From the NCBI GenBank assembly GCA_002172915.1, contig NHBW01000006.1, positions 159,572 to 223,571 on the forward strand: a stretch of 64,000 nucleotides of DNA. The letters are read 5' to 3'. Source of the stretch: Hyphomonas sp. TMED17 (GTDB taxonomy: Bacteria > Pseudomonadota > Alphaproteobacteria > Caulobacterales > Hyphomonadaceae). This document shows positions 55,469 through 64,000 of the stretch, piece by piece (position 1 is the first letter of the stretch; the number at the start of each line of letters is the position of its first letter). Both the position numbers and the translations under genes were made by a program. The notes below the pieces were generated by a model. The model saw nothing but the letters and a program-made list of their open reading frames with translations. It had not been told where the DNA came from and did not search any database.

Positions 55469-55617
55469 GTCAATAATACGCTCTTCATCTTAGTTAACTA
55501 TAATTACAATTTGGATTGTCCACTCACCCAAGTTCGGCCCTTATGCAATATATAAACCTGGCTTCTCTTTGAGGCATTTGCAAAGATTTGGCAAAACAGA
55601 AAAAGCAGAGGAAAATC

Positions 55618-56355
55618 ATGTCCGATATTCGCCTACGCCAACTCGTCTTCGCCGCACATGATCCATCCGGAATAGATCTGGTTCAGGAAGTTCTGGATCT
55701 CGGATCACCTTTTGCCGATCCCGGGGTCGGCGACTTCGGCCTGATCAATGGAGTCTTCGCACTTGGTGATCAGTTTATCGAAGTCGTTGTTCCCCATCGT
55801 GAAAATACAGCCGCCGGCCGCTTCCTCGAACGCTCGCAAGGGCGGGGTGGTTATATGGCGATTTTCCAGAGCCCCGATGTCCACGCGGTGCGGCGGCGAG
55901 CAGACGCAGCGAATATGCGCCGGGTCTGGAATTGCGACCTGCCGGACATTGCCGCCAGCCATATCCATCCCGTCGATATCGGCGCCGCAATTGTCTCGAT
56001 CGACACCCCAACTGATCCGAAATCGTGGCGCTGGGGCGGACCGGATTGGCAGCGGAACACCGTTCCGGGCGCGATCGAAGGCTGCACGATTGGCGCCCGC
56101 GATCCAGCCAATCTTGCAACCCGCTGGAGCCAGCTGCTAAGTGTCGAACCAGATCTTGAAAGTAAGATCTGCAAAATGCCGCTCGATCATGGCGAAGTTG
56201 GTTTCGTGCGCGACACTCATGATCACCTCAAACAATTCACGCTGCGTATCAACGATCCGGGGCGGGCGTTGACAACGGCGCACCGACTGCAGCTTCCAAT
56301 TGAAAACAATATGATTCAACTTTTGGGCGTCGATATCAGACTTTCAGATGCCTGA
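55618..56355 (+). CDS. VOC-family (glyoxalase-like) protein
   Basis: A 245-residue protein with two VOC-like halves: LRQLVFAAHDPSGIDLVQEV at the start, followed by FGLINGVFALGDQFIEVVVP, and EGCTIGARDPANLATRWSQL in the second half. The ATG at 55618 has GAGGA five bases upstream; an earlier TTG frame is unlikely. Unlike the leucine-operon VOC, it is alone. Substrate unknown. Confidence 0.7.
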   Translation: MSDIRLRQLVFAAHDPSGIDLVQEVLDLGSPFADPGVGDFGLINGVFALGDQFIEVVVPHRENTAAGRFLERSQGRGGYMAIFQSPDVHAVRRRADAANMRRVWNCDLPDIAASHIHPVDIGAAIVSIDTPTDPKSWRWGGPDWQRNTVPGAIEGCTIGARDPANLATRWSQLLSVEPDLESKICKMPLDHGEVGFVRDTHDHLKQFTLRINDPGRALTTAHRLQLPIENNMIQLLGVDIRLSDA

Positions 56356-56457
56356 ATTACCGGAAACCGGGCAGACCTAACAGAAGCTTAATCTTATCCT
56401 GCCGAACCCTGACCCGGTACAACTTGAGAACATTGGCGGTTGAGTTATAGTGACGGC

Positions 56458-57162
56458 ATGGATTTATGGCGAAAACTAGTCAAACTCAGCAAGCATATAT
56501 TTGGACACGGAAACAAGAAATCATCGGCGCTGGCGGAGATAGAATGGGCGCCTAATCCGAATGATTTCGACTTTACCGCTGCGATTATCGGTCTCGGTGC
56601 GAAGCTGGCCAAAGCAGACGGCCAAGTGACCGACCCGGAAATTGCAACTTTCTCACAAGTTTTCCAGACCGACCCTAAAGACGCCGCAGCGGTCAGGCGG
56701 GTATTCTCTCTGGCCCAGCAGAGCGTCCACGGATACGAAGCCTATGCCAAACAGATCGGGCGCAAATATCGCGCTCGCCCGGGTCTCCTCGAAGGCGTGC
56801 TGGACGGTCTGTTTATGATCGCGATGGCCGACGGTGTCGTCACCGATGATGAGCTTAGCTATTTGAAAACTGTCGCAAGCGCCTTTGGCTTCAACGATAT
56901 CGCGTTCGAGCGAATTGTGGCCAGTTATCTCGGCAGCGAGGTCGGGGATCCCTATCAGATTCTCGGTGTGGCGCAGGATGCAAGCTTCAACGAAGTTCGC
57001 TTTGCCTATCGACGCCTGATCGCGGACCATCATCCGGATCGCTTCGTCGCCCGCGGTGTACCATTGGAATTCATTTCCGTTGCGCATGAGAAGGCTGCTG
57101 CAATTACCGGCGCATATGCACGGATAAGAGCAGAACGTGGTCCGATCACAGCTCACCATTGA
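56458..57162 (+). CDS. TerB-DnaJ protein (DjlA-like)
   Basis: A 234-residue protein: a TerB-like helical domain at about residues 35-150 (LGAKLAKADGQVTDPEIATF and IAMADGVVTDDELSYLKTVA) followed by a J domain with Gln/Asp motif and HPD at 192-194 (DPYQILGVAQDASFNEVRFA, ADHHPDRF). This is the layout of DjlA, but without its N-terminal membrane anchor. It would recruit DnaK. The ATG at 56458 or a TTG at 56440 could start it. Confidence 0.83.
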   Translation: MDLWRKLVKLSKHIFGHGNKKSSALAEIEWAPNPNDFDFTAAIIGLGAKLAKADGQVTDPEIATFSQVFQTDPKDAAAVRRVFSLAQQSVHGYEAYAKQIGRKYRARPGLLEGVLDGLFMIAMADGVVTDDELSYLKTVASAFGFNDIAFERIVASYLGSEVGDPYQILGVAQDASFNEVRFAYRRLIADHHPDRFVARGVPLEFISVAHEKAAAITGAYARIRAERGPITAHH

Positions 57163-57229
57163 TCTATTATCGGATCGACATTGACGTTGAGGCCAGGGCT
57201 GCCCATCTTTGAGGAATAAGGAAGTTATT

Positions 57230-57517
57230 ATGGTATCTGCTTATAAAATCGAACCGGGCCTGCTTCAGAAGATCATGTTCTGGATCAATCGTATCGGACA
57301 TTTTCTCGGACGCGCGCTTGTCGCATTTTCAATTATCATCGCTGCGGGTCTGCTTACCGTCGCGGCCGCCGTCAGTGCCATAACTCTGGCATGTATGGCG
57401 ATCATAATCCGGCTTTTGAGCCGACCCTCAAGCGCAAACGCCGAGGCACAGGCCGCAGATGATGATGGTGTAACACTGGATGCCCGCAAGACGCCGCGGG
57501 GCTGGACGGTCGAATAA
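57230..57517 (+). CDS. Small membrane protein, unknown
   Basis: A 95-residue protein with one or two hydrophobic stretches at about residues 25-62 and an acidic tail. AAGGAA lies six bases before the ATG at 57230. It follows the TerB-DnaJ gene by 67 bases and ends one base from the convergent MscS stop. No family recognised. Confidence 0.6.
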   Translation: MVSAYKIEPGLLQKIMFWINRIGHFLGRALVAFSIIIAAGLLTVAAAVSAITLACMAIIIRLLSRPSSANAEAQAADDDGVTLDARKTPRGWTVE

Positions 57518-57518
57518 G

Positions 57519-58850
57519 CTATTCGTCTGGCGCGACAAAAATCTCACCGCGACGCGAAACCGCCTCCTCGTCCCCTTCGATGAAAAGTGTTTGTGTCGGA
57601 TAAGCGAACTCAATATCCTGCTCGCGAAACGCTCTGAACAGCGCCAGAAGCACGCGAGACCGCGCCATCATGGAGCGATTATAGTCAGGATGAAGCGAAT
57701 AGAATACGAGCGTATAGTCGAGCGAACTGGCGCCAAATGATGACAGACCGCAGCGATCGAACTCGACACCGGGGACGGCCTTCACAACTTTCGAAACAAT
57801 GTCGGGAATAGTTTCAGCAACATCCGGTGCGGTCTGATAAACCACGCCAAAGCCGGTTTCGATCCGCCGGCGCACCATCCGCGCCATATTATGGATTTCA
57901 AACTCAAGCATATTGGTATTGGAAATAATCAGCTGCTCACCCGAGCGCGCCCGAACCCGCGTGGATTTCAGCCCGATATCCTCGATCGCCCCCCAGCTAT
58001 CGCCGTACCGGACTGTGTCGCCGACCTGAAACGGCTTATCGATGACGATCGACAAGGATGAAAACAAATCTCTGAAAACGCCTTGCGCCGCAATACCGAT
58101 TGCAAGACCGCCTATACCCAAACCGGCCAGCAGCGCTGTAACATCCGCCCCGACATTATCGAGAATGAGCAACAGCGCGACAGTCCAGATCGCGAAACTA
58201 ATAAACCATTTTATAACATTGAATGCCGATGCCAGAGCGCGCGACCCTTCCGTCTCACGCTTTAGATTTCGCCCGATCGCTGCCATCGAGAATTCCTGAA
58301 CCCATTCCGCAAACTGCAGGACGGCCGCGACAACAAAATATATGCTGACAAAACCCGACACAGCCTCTGGCAGCAGCATGACCCAATCGGTCAGGGCAAG
58401 CGCCACGGCAAACATGAAATAAAGATGGAACCGTTTTACCAGTCGCCGCGCGACGGCCAGAATCGAATAATTGTCGCCCTTGCTCAAGCGGCCCAGATCC
58501 TTGGTGACCCGCCACCTGACCACCCATAATAGGCCAGAGAGTGAAATCACCAGACTGAGTGCCAGCAATGCTTCATGCTGTCCGGATCCGAGCCAGTTCA
58601 AAAATTCCGAGGCCGCGACCGTCGCAGTTTCGGCGGTTTCGCTAAGCGCCTCGATCGGGTCGGACGAGTTTGCCGTCACATCCGGGCGCGCTGGCAGCAC
58701 AACCGGATCAGGCAGCACCGAAACCGCTTCGGGATCGACCGGACGGTCTGGCTCAGACTCGGATAAGACCAGCGCCGGCGCCTCATTATCTGCCATTGCC
58801 AGCCAGGGCGTCCCGACCGAAAGAAGCAAAGAAGCGCAGTATCTTATCAT
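57519..58850 (-). CDS. MscS-family mechanosensitive channel
   Basis: A 443-residue MscS-like channel with a signal peptide (MIRYCASLLLSVGTPWLAMA) and a Pro/Ser/Asp-rich periplasmic stretch. Several membrane segments lead to the pore helix LLAGLGIGGLAIGIAAQGVF and the beta domain PFQVGDTVRYGDSWGAIEDI with GLKSTRVRARSGEQLIISN. The sequence closely fits the conserved MscS pore and vestibule. It relieves hypo-osmotic pressure. Confidence 0.9.
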   Translation of the reverse strand: MIRYCASLLLSVGTPWLAMADNEAPALVLSESEPDRPVDPEAVSVLPDPVVLPARPDVTANSSDPIEALSETAETATVAASEFLNWLGSGQHEALLALSLVISLSGLLWVVRWRVTKDLGRLSKGDNYSILAVARRLVKRFHLYFMFAVALALTDWVMLLPEAVSGFVSIYFVVAAVLQFAEWVQEFSMAAIGRNLKRETEGSRALASAFNVIKWFISFAIWTVALLLILDNVGADVTALLAGLGIGGLAIGIAAQGVFRDLFSSLSIVIDKPFQVGDTVRYGDSWGAIEDIGLKSTRVRARSGEQLIISNTNMLEFEIHNMARMVRRRIETGFGVVYQTAPDVAETIPDIVSKVVKAVPGVEFDRCGLSSFGASSLDYTLVFYSLHPDYNRSMMARSRVLLALFRAFREQDIEFAYPTQTLFIEGDEEAVSRRGEIFVAPDE

Positions 58851-59151
58851 TCGACATAAACCTTTCTTGGCCGCCGAACATCTTGTACCGATTGAAAATT
58901 ATCGAACGACCTCGACCAGTGGCGACACTACGGCCGACCGTAGCGTCCGATTCGATCTCACAAGAGTGGCGTTTAAAGTGCTATGGCACAAAATAGATTG
59001 CCGGCAAACAACCCGATGTCGGGATTTTAGTCCACGCAGCAATCTAGCGCCTTGCAATATAGCATAATTTTGACCCGCTCAGGGCCAGCAAACCCGCGCT
59101 TTAGAACCTATTGCCGGTCGAGCGATAACCGCTGCCCGCCGGCCTCGGCGC
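58851..59151. other. 301-bp intergenic stretch between MscS and rsmD
   Basis: I see no gene here. A short inverted repeat CCCGA-TG-TCGGG followed by ATTTTAG lies near 59010 but is only five base pairs. Both flanking genes are on the minus strand, so it holds the MscS promoter and the rsmD 3' end. Confidence 0.4.
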
Positions 59152-59712
59152 TTAAGCCTGTGACAGAAACCAGAACTTAGCAGCACCGCTCTTTCGGGTA
59201 TCACGCACGGTCCAGCCTGACAGTTCAGGTGCTTCATCGGCACCCGTTTCTACAACACACAACGCCTCAGCTTTCAGCCAGCCACCGGCTTTCAGTCCCG
59301 CAAGGGATCGCGGGACCAATTGCTTGAAATAGGGCGGGTCAATAAACGCGATATCAAAAGGTCCCTCAATATCATCTGACATTGCACCCAGTCGCATAAT
59401 ATCACGGCGCTGGAACTGGGCCTTCTCGCTAATACCGTACACGCTTATATTCTCGAGTAAGGCAGCCCGCGCAGCCAGCCCCATTTCGACAAATAAGGCA
59501 AAATCAGCGCCGCGCGATATCGCCTCGAGCCCGAGCGCGCCCGATCCGGCAAAAAGATCAATTACCCGCGCACCCGCCAAGGGCGGCGCCCACTCGGCAT
59601 GGGATAAAATATTAAACACGGTTTCGCGTGCCCTGTCGGACGTCGGGCGGGTCCCGTTGGTTTTTGGCGCTGCAATTGGACGCCCACGAAAATCACCTGC
59701 AACAATACGCAT
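59152..59712 (-). CDS. rsmD: 16S rRNA (guanine-966-N2) methyltransferase
   Basis: A 186-residue SAM-dependent methyltransferase acting on 16S rRNA. MRIVAGDFRGRPIAAP then TRPTSDRARETVFNIL at the N-terminus, SAM motif DLFAGSGALGLEAISRGA and catalytic FIDPPYF near residue 123. It is divergent from tadA. Confidence 0.94.
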   Translation of the reverse strand: MRIVAGDFRGRPIAAPKTNGTRPTSDRARETVFNILSHAEWAPPLAGARVIDLFAGSGALGLEAISRGADFALFVEMGLAARAALLENISVYGISEKAQFQRRDIMRLGAMSDDIEGPFDIAFIDPPYFKQLVPRSLAGLKAGGWLKAEALCVVETGADEAPELSGWTVRDTRKSGAAKFWFLSQA

Positions 59713-59750
59713 GACTTGCCTTTAGACGCGCAGGCGGCGAAGGAAAAGAT

Positions 59751-60209
59751 ATGACTCGCCTTTTTACACCCATGCAGACCGCTTTAGACTTGGCCCGGGA
59801 AGCCGCGGCGGCCGGTGAAGTTCCCGTCGGCGCGGTTATTACCGACCCGGAAACGCAAGAGATTGTCAGCGTCGGCGCCAACCAGCCAATTACTTTCAAC
59901 GACCCGACCCAGCATGCCGAAATCGTCGCGATACGCGCCGCGGCTGCAAAACTGGGAAATTACCGCATGCCTGGTCTGCACCTTTATGTAACGCTTGAAC
60001 CCTGTGCGATGTGCGCCGGTGCGATCAGTCTTGCCCGCCTCGGCAAAGTTATATTCGCCGCATCAGACCCGAAAGGCGGTGCGATACTGCACGGCCCGAA
60101 ATTATTCAGTCAGCCAACTCTGCATTGGCGACCGGAGGTCGGTCAGGACACGGACGCAGCACCGGTCGCGTCGAAACTGCTCAAGGACTTCTTCCGGGCA
60201 CGCCGCTAA
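59751..60209 (+). CDS. tadA: tRNA-specific adenosine deaminase
   Basis: A 152-residue zinc deaminase that makes inosine at the wobble position of tRNA-Arg. His55 and Glu57 (QHAEIVAIRAA) and Cys85 and Cys88 (TLEPCAMCAGAI) are present. It starts 38 bases from rsmD and is followed 67 bases later by a crotonase gene. Confidence 0.93.
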   Translation: MTRLFTPMQTALDLAREAAAAGEVPVGAVITDPETQEIVSVGANQPITFNDPTQHAEIVAIRAAAAKLGNYRMPGLHLYVTLEPCAMCAGAISLARLGKVIFAASDPKGGAILHGPKLFSQPTLHWRPEVGQDTDAAPVASKLLKDFFRARR

Positions 60210-60276
60210 TCGTGCAATAGAGCTTGCTGAGGCCTCACAAAAAGCGTTTTATGTGATCGGGAACGGAGGACAAGTC

Positions 60277-60948
60277 ATGAGTGTTAGCCTATCAATTGAG
60301 TCTAAGATTGCCACCATCACAATGGATGACGGCAAAGCAAACGCCGTCGGGTTCAGCTTGATCGAGGCCCTCAATGCCGCACTTGATGAAGCCGAAGCTA
60401 AAGCAAATGCGATTGTGCTAACCGGTCGCGAGGGGAAATTTTCGGCCGGGTTCGATCTCAACGTGTTGCGCGAAGGCAGCCCGGCAGATGCCGCCCGCCT
60501 GGTCAATCAAGGTGGCGCTCTGGCGCTACGCCTGTTTAACACGGCGATGCCGGTCATTGCCGGCTGTAACGGACATGCAATTGCCATGGGCTGCTTCTTG
60601 CTGCTCGCATCCGACATCAGGATCGGCACGCTTGGTGCATTCAAAATCGGTGCCAACGAGACCGCGATAGGTATGGTGCTGCCGGTTTTTGCCGCCGAAC
60701 TGTTGAAAGCGCGTATCCAGCCGCACCAGCTGACCGAAGCAGCGATAACCGGACAACTTTATAGCCCGACCGACGCGGTAAGCCGCGGTTTTCTCGACCG
60801 CGCGGTTGAGCCAGAACAAATGCTGCCGGCAGCACAGGCCGAAGCTGAGCGTCTGGGAGCGCTCCCGCGAGCCGCATATGCCGGAAATAAAACCCTAATC
60901 CGGAAGCCATTCATCGACGCCATCGCGCCGACTGTATCAGCTCAGTAA
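60277..60948 (+). CDS. Crotonase-family protein
   Basis: A 223-residue enoyl-CoA hydratase/isomerase-like protein. MDDGKANAVGFSLIEALNAA, the oxyanion motif GKFSAGFDL and NGHAIAMGCFLLLASDIRI are visible. It is shorter than most hydratases. The ATG at 60277 is fixed by GGAGGA six bases upstream. A longer frame runs back through tadA and is not credible. Its stop overlaps the TauE gene by seven bases. Confidence 0.85.
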   Translation: MSVSLSIESKIATITMDDGKANAVGFSLIEALNAALDEAEAKANAIVLTGREGKFSAGFDLNVLREGSPADAARLVNQGGALALRLFNTAMPVIAGCNGHAIAMGCFLLLASDIRIGTLGAFKIGANETAIGMVLPVFAAELLKARIQPHQLTEAAITGQLYSPTDAVSRGFLDRAVEPEQMLPAAQAEAERLGALPRAAYAGNKTLIRKPFIDAIAPTVSAQ

Positions 60949-61688
60949 AGCCCCGCCGCGCGTAACAGAAAAATCGACCCGATGATCGTCACAAGGCTTC
61001 TCATCCAGCGCCGGAAGCGATCATCGGTCATGCGCTGCAGGACAAGCCCGCCAAGCCGGGTCCCGAGCATCGACAGTGGCAGGGCGATAATAAACAAATA
61101 GATAGGCGGCATCGCGGCCCAGCCGGCCTGCGCGATCACCGGCCAGCTCCAGAAGCTCGCCTTGACCAGATGACTTAGAGACTGAGTAACAGACTTTGTC
61201 GCAACAATCTGCTGTCGTCCCATGCTGGACCGGACAAAGAAAATATCCAGTAGCGGGCCGGCCACCCCGACAAGCGTATTGAGTACCTGAACGCAAAATC
61301 CCGCCAGAATGCTCTGGCCGGGACGTTCAATATTCAGCCGCAAAAGATTCTTCGGCAGCCATAACAGAAGCGGTATCAAGCCCAGCATTAAATAGACCAG
61401 GCGGCGATCGGGGGTCCAGCTTACAAAAATCAACAGGCCAATGCCTGCCACCGCACCGAGACAATAGAAGCCGAATACCGGCCAGATCATGTAGGCGCGT
61501 AATAAATAGGCCCGATAGCCATTGGCAAACATCTGTATCACGCCATGAATGATCATTGCGGACGCGACGCCAACCAGGCTGACCAGGACGCCCATGAGAA
61601 TTAGCCCACCCGCCATCCCGAAAATACCTGAGACAAACGAGGTCAAAAAAACGGTAGTGAAAATCACCCCGGCAGAAACTAAAGGCAT
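60942..61688 (-). CDS. TauE/SafE-family permease
   Basis: A 248-residue membrane protein with about eight hydrophobic segments, starting VSAGVIFTTVFLTSFVSGIF then GMAGGLILMG, and ending LGTRLGGLVLQRMTDDRFRR then a last helix. Family members export sulfite, sulfonates or organic acids. The ATG at 61688 is set by GGAGG eight bases upstream. It converges on the crotonase gene with a seven-base overlap. Confidence 0.83.
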   Translation of the reverse strand: MPLVSAGVIFTTVFLTSFVSGIFGMAGGLILMGVLVSLVGVASAMIIHGVIQMFANGYRAYLLRAYMIWPVFGFYCLGAVAGIGLLIFVSWTPDRRLVYLMLGLIPLLLWLPKNLLRLNIERPGQSILAGFCVQVLNTLVGVAGPLLDIFFVRSSMGRQQIVATKSVTQSLSHLVKASFWSWPVIAQAGWAAMPPIYLFIIALPLSMLGTRLGGLVLQRMTDDRFRRWMRSLVTIIGSIFLLRAAGLY

Positions 61689-61812
61689 ATCTTGTACCTC
61701 CAATTCCGGGCCGGTCCTCTGTGCCGGGCCATGAAACGCCGTTCATTCACCAAGCTGCTTACTCCCCCGCAGGCAAATTAACGTCATAAGACACGCAGCG
61801 TCACCTGGCACA

Positions 61813-62730
61813 CTAGACGGGTGGATAAGGAAACACGCTTGTTGTGGCACCGAGATCGGTGAAGCTCCCCTCCATGGCCGACAGGCCATGCTCGATAAGG
61901 GTTTCGGGAGTCCAGCCTTCAAGCCGTGATACCGACTTAACCGGACGCGGCTGACTGAACAGGACCACCTCATTACCACGCACCGAGAAAATCTGGCCAT
62001 TAATGTGTTTGGCTTTGTCGGCACACAATGTGACCGCGAGCTGAGCGACCTGATCCGCCCGCATACCGGTACGCATACGCTCGACACGTTCGGCGCCTGC
62101 CTCATCCTTGACCGGAATCGATGCAATCATCCGGGTCCAGGCGAAAGGCGCAATAATATTTGACCTGACATTTTTGATCGCCCCTTCCATCGCAACAATC
62201 CGTGACAGACCGGCAATCCCCATTTTCGCAGCGGCATAATTTGCCTGCCCGATATTTCCGATCAGGCCCGATGTCGACGTGAACAAAACAAAGGCGCCGT
62301 CCTGCTGCTCCCGAAACAGTTCGACAGCCGCCCGCGTGACGTTAAAACTACCATGCAGGTGAACATCGATCACAGCTTTCCAGTCAGCCTCAGACATTTT
62401 GTGGAACATGCCGTCACGTAGGATCCCGGCCGGATTTATTATTGCGTGCAAACCGCCAAACTCGTCCTTGGCCTGTTCAACCATATTCGCCACTGCGTCA
62501 TAATCCGTAACGCTGTCGGAGTTGGAGAACGCTTCGCCTCCGGCATCCCGAATATGCTGCGCGACAGTCTCTGCCGGTCCGGCATCACCGGTGTCAGCAC
62601 CACTCAATCCCCCTCCGAGGTCATTCACGACGATTTTCGCACCATGTGCCGCCGCCATAAGTGCACACTCTTTACCAATGCCATTGCCGCCACCTGTTAC
62701 CAGTACGACGCGACCGTCCAGAATTCCCAT
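61813..62730 (-). CDS. Short-chain dehydrogenase (HSD17B4-like)
   Basis: A 305-residue SDR. The cofactor motif is GGGNGIGKE near residue 13, and FTSTSGLIGNIGQANYAAAK gives the Ser-Tyr-Lys catalytic set. The insert NDLGGGLSGADTGDAGPAE is typical of the 3-hydroxyacyl-CoA dehydrogenase domain of multifunctional peroxisomal-type enzymes. It could act on 3-hydroxyacyl-CoA or steroid-like substrates. GGGAG lies six bases upstream of the ATG. Confidence 0.87.
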   Translation of the reverse strand: MGILDGRVVLVTGGGNGIGKECALMAAAHGAKIVVNDLGGGLSGADTGDAGPAETVAQHIRDAGGEAFSNSDSVTDYDAVANMVEQAKDEFGGLHAIINPAGILRDGMFHKMSEADWKAVIDVHLHGSFNVTRAAVELFREQQDGAFVLFTSTSGLIGNIGQANYAAAKMGIAGLSRIVAMEGAIKNVRSNIIAPFAWTRMIASIPVKDEAGAERVERMRTGMRADQVAQLAVTLCADKAKHINGQIFSVRGNEVVLFSQPRPVKSVSRLEGWTPETLIEHGLSAMEGSFTDLGATTSVFPYPPV

Positions 62731-62880
62731 TGCGTTCTCCCTAATCGTTTTTGTTCAAAGTCTTCGTCTGAACAGCATGAAAAGCGCTCCCAAGCAAGCA
62801 TGCAACCGGCTGCGGAACTGGCCGTTATTATCAAATGCGGAGCCCGAACAGTCGGTGCTTACAATGCTCTTGGCGCTAGC

Positions 62881-63915
62881 CTAGATTGCAGCCAACGCCG
62901 CAGTCAGTGCGACGAAATCATCCGGCAGCGGCGACTCAACCAGAATGTTTTTGCCCGATACAGGATGTACGAACCCCAGCCTGTAGGCATGCAAGGCTTG
63001 CCGCTTAAAGCCCCGGCAGACAGCTCTGGCAGCATCGTGTTCGGGGCTTTTGCCCTCAATTTTCAGCCCTTGCTGACGACTATATAATGGATCTCCCAGA
63101 AGCGGATTACCAATGTGCGCCATATGCACTCTGATCTGATGCGTTCGTCCGGTTTCAAGCCGGCACTCGATTAGAGCAGCCACTGGTACCGGCTCTTTCC
63201 GGCTCATCGCGCCATAAGTTTCGTGCACTTTGTAATGGGTAATAGCAGTGCGACCGTCGGGATGCTCCATATCGCTGAACGCGGCCATTTTCTTGCGATC
63301 ATGACGTGACCGCGCAATTTTTGTCTCAATAGTTCCCGAACGTGGCCGGGGTGCACCCCGGCTGACGGCAAGATAGGCGCGATCGATATCATGAAGCGCG
63401 AACAGCTCAGACAAACCCGTATGCGCCTGCTCGCTTTTCGCAACCGCTAAAACGCCGGTCGTATCCTTATCGATCCGATGGACGATTCCGGGCCGCTCAA
63501 CCCCGCCAATCCCCGACAACTGGCCACGACAATAGTGCAGAAGCGCGTTGACCAAAGTGCCACTGGGATGCCCGGGCGCGGGATGAACAGCCATACCGGC
63601 GGGCTTGTCCACCAGAAGTAAATGTTCGTCCTCATACAGCACACTTAATGGAATATTCTCCGGGATCAGCTCCGTCGAAATAGGTTCGGGAAGCTCAACG
63701 CGATAGACCGCGCCGGCAATGACCGGCGAGCGAACTTCGCCAATAATTGTCACTTCATCCTTTAGCTGAAGGCGGACCGCGCCAGCTTCGATCAGCGCTT
63801 TAATCCGCGATCTCGACAGTTCGGCAATCTCGTCGGCGAGAAAACGGTCCAGTCTCAAACCGGCATGTTCTGACTTGGCCTCGGCACATAAATCTTTCAT
63901 AAAACCGGTATACAT
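62881..63915 (-). CDS. rluD: 23S rRNA pseudouridine synthase RluD
   Basis: A 344-residue RluA-family enzyme. An S4 domain (about residues 18-90, RLDRFLADEIAELSRSRIKA) precedes the catalytic domain with HRIDKDTTGVLAVAK, whose Asp is catalytic, and TGRTHQIRVHMAHIGNPLLG near residue 258. An ATG five codons later (63900) is also possible; neither has a strong ribosome site. RluD versus another RluA-type cannot be settled without alignment. Confidence 0.88.
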   Translation of the reverse strand: MYTGFMKDLCAEAKSEHAGLRLDRFLADEIAELSRSRIKALIEAGAVRLQLKDEVTIIGEVRSPVIAGAVYRVELPEPISTELIPENIPLSVLYEDEHLLLVDKPAGMAVHPAPGHPSGTLVNALLHYCRGQLSGIGGVERPGIVHRIDKDTTGVLAVAKSEQAHTGLSELFALHDIDRAYLAVSRGAPRPRSGTIETKIARSRHDRKKMAAFSDMEHPDGRTAITHYKVHETYGAMSRKEPVPVAALIECRLETGRTHQIRVHMAHIGNPLLGDPLYSRQQGLKIEGKSPEHDAARAVCRGFKRQALHAYRLGFVHPVSGKNILVESPLPDDFVALTAALAAI

Positions 63916-63974
63916 AGAAATGTCAGTTTTCGCAGGTCTTTGGATGTAAAATCAAAAAGCTACAGGAGCTCATC

Positions 63975-64000
63975 ATGTCGAACTTGACTCGTCGTGCATT
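63975..64000 (+). CDS. Start of a gene cut by the window end (possibly rpoH)
   Basis: An ATG at 63975 is preceded by CAGGAG (nine bases to ATG) and opens MSNLTRRA before the window ends. In many alphaproteobacteria, rpoH lies divergent from rluD at this place, and its protein starts with a short similar tail. Eight residues cannot prove it. Confidence 0.35.

Overview
The window looks like ordinary chromosome of an alphaproteobacterium, with no phage, insertion sequence or CRISPR array. The evidence is the conserved cluster miaB-phoH-ybeY-corC-lnt, the aroK-aroB-CNNM/CorC cluster, an alphaproteobacterial 205-residue S4 and alanine-tailed L19, xerD near accA, and methylsuccinyl-CoA dehydrogenase, an enzyme of the ethylmalonyl-CoA pathway. 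A large TonB-dependent receptor and dipeptidase/amidohydrolase-type enzymes would suit a Hyphomonadales/Parvularculales-like heterotroph, but that placement is inference.

Layout. 1-6764 (+): end of a MaoC hydratase, a membrane protein coupled to dapF, mtaB-ftsY, a 5-formyl-THF cyclo-ligase, a LacI regulator and a TauD-like dioxygenase, then an M20 peptidase. 8316-17397 (-): leucine operon leuC-GNAT-VOC-leuD-leuB, preceded by trmD-rplS, and aroK-aroB-CNNM. 17611-25442: an unknown 734-aa exported protein, a crotonase, a lipoprotein amidohydrolase, lepA, and a divergent Rieske oxygenase. 25444-33834 (-): 3-hydroxybutyryl-CoA dehydrogenase, a regulator gene broken by an in-frame TAA, lnt, corC, ybeY, phoH, miaB, and a DUF3307/SatD pair. 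33925-44487: rluE, hrpB, glycosyltransferase, alanine/sodium symporter, small membrane proteins, xerD, a malyl-CoA-lyase-like protein, an NTF2-fold protein and accA. 44488-45330 is an 843-bp stretch without a convincing gene. 45331-52600: TonB receptor, selO, mcd, rpsD, rpmE. 52715-64000: DUF2270, CaCA exchanger-queF-GNAT, VOC, TerB-DnaJ protein, MscS, rsmD/tadA, a crotonase, TauE, SDR, rluD, and the first codons of another gene.

Genes that may work together: the MaoC fragment, the malyl-CoA-lyase-like gene and mcd would give three steps of the ethylmalonyl-CoA route (methylsuccinyl-CoA to mesaconyl-CoA to methylmalyl-CoA and its cleavage), and 3-hydroxybutyryl-CoA dehydrogenase could feed it. 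Much of the gene order is translationally coupled, by 4-base ATGA/GTGA/TTGA overlaps or by stop and start codons sharing one base.

The observations most worth a second look are: the nonsense codon in the XRE regulator behind lnt; a 26-bp perfect palindrome inside selO; two unrelated enzymes stitched into the leucine operon; a TGC-N3-GCA motif shared by two upstream regions; and the unexplained 843-bp gap. I did not find a clearly new multi-gene system.
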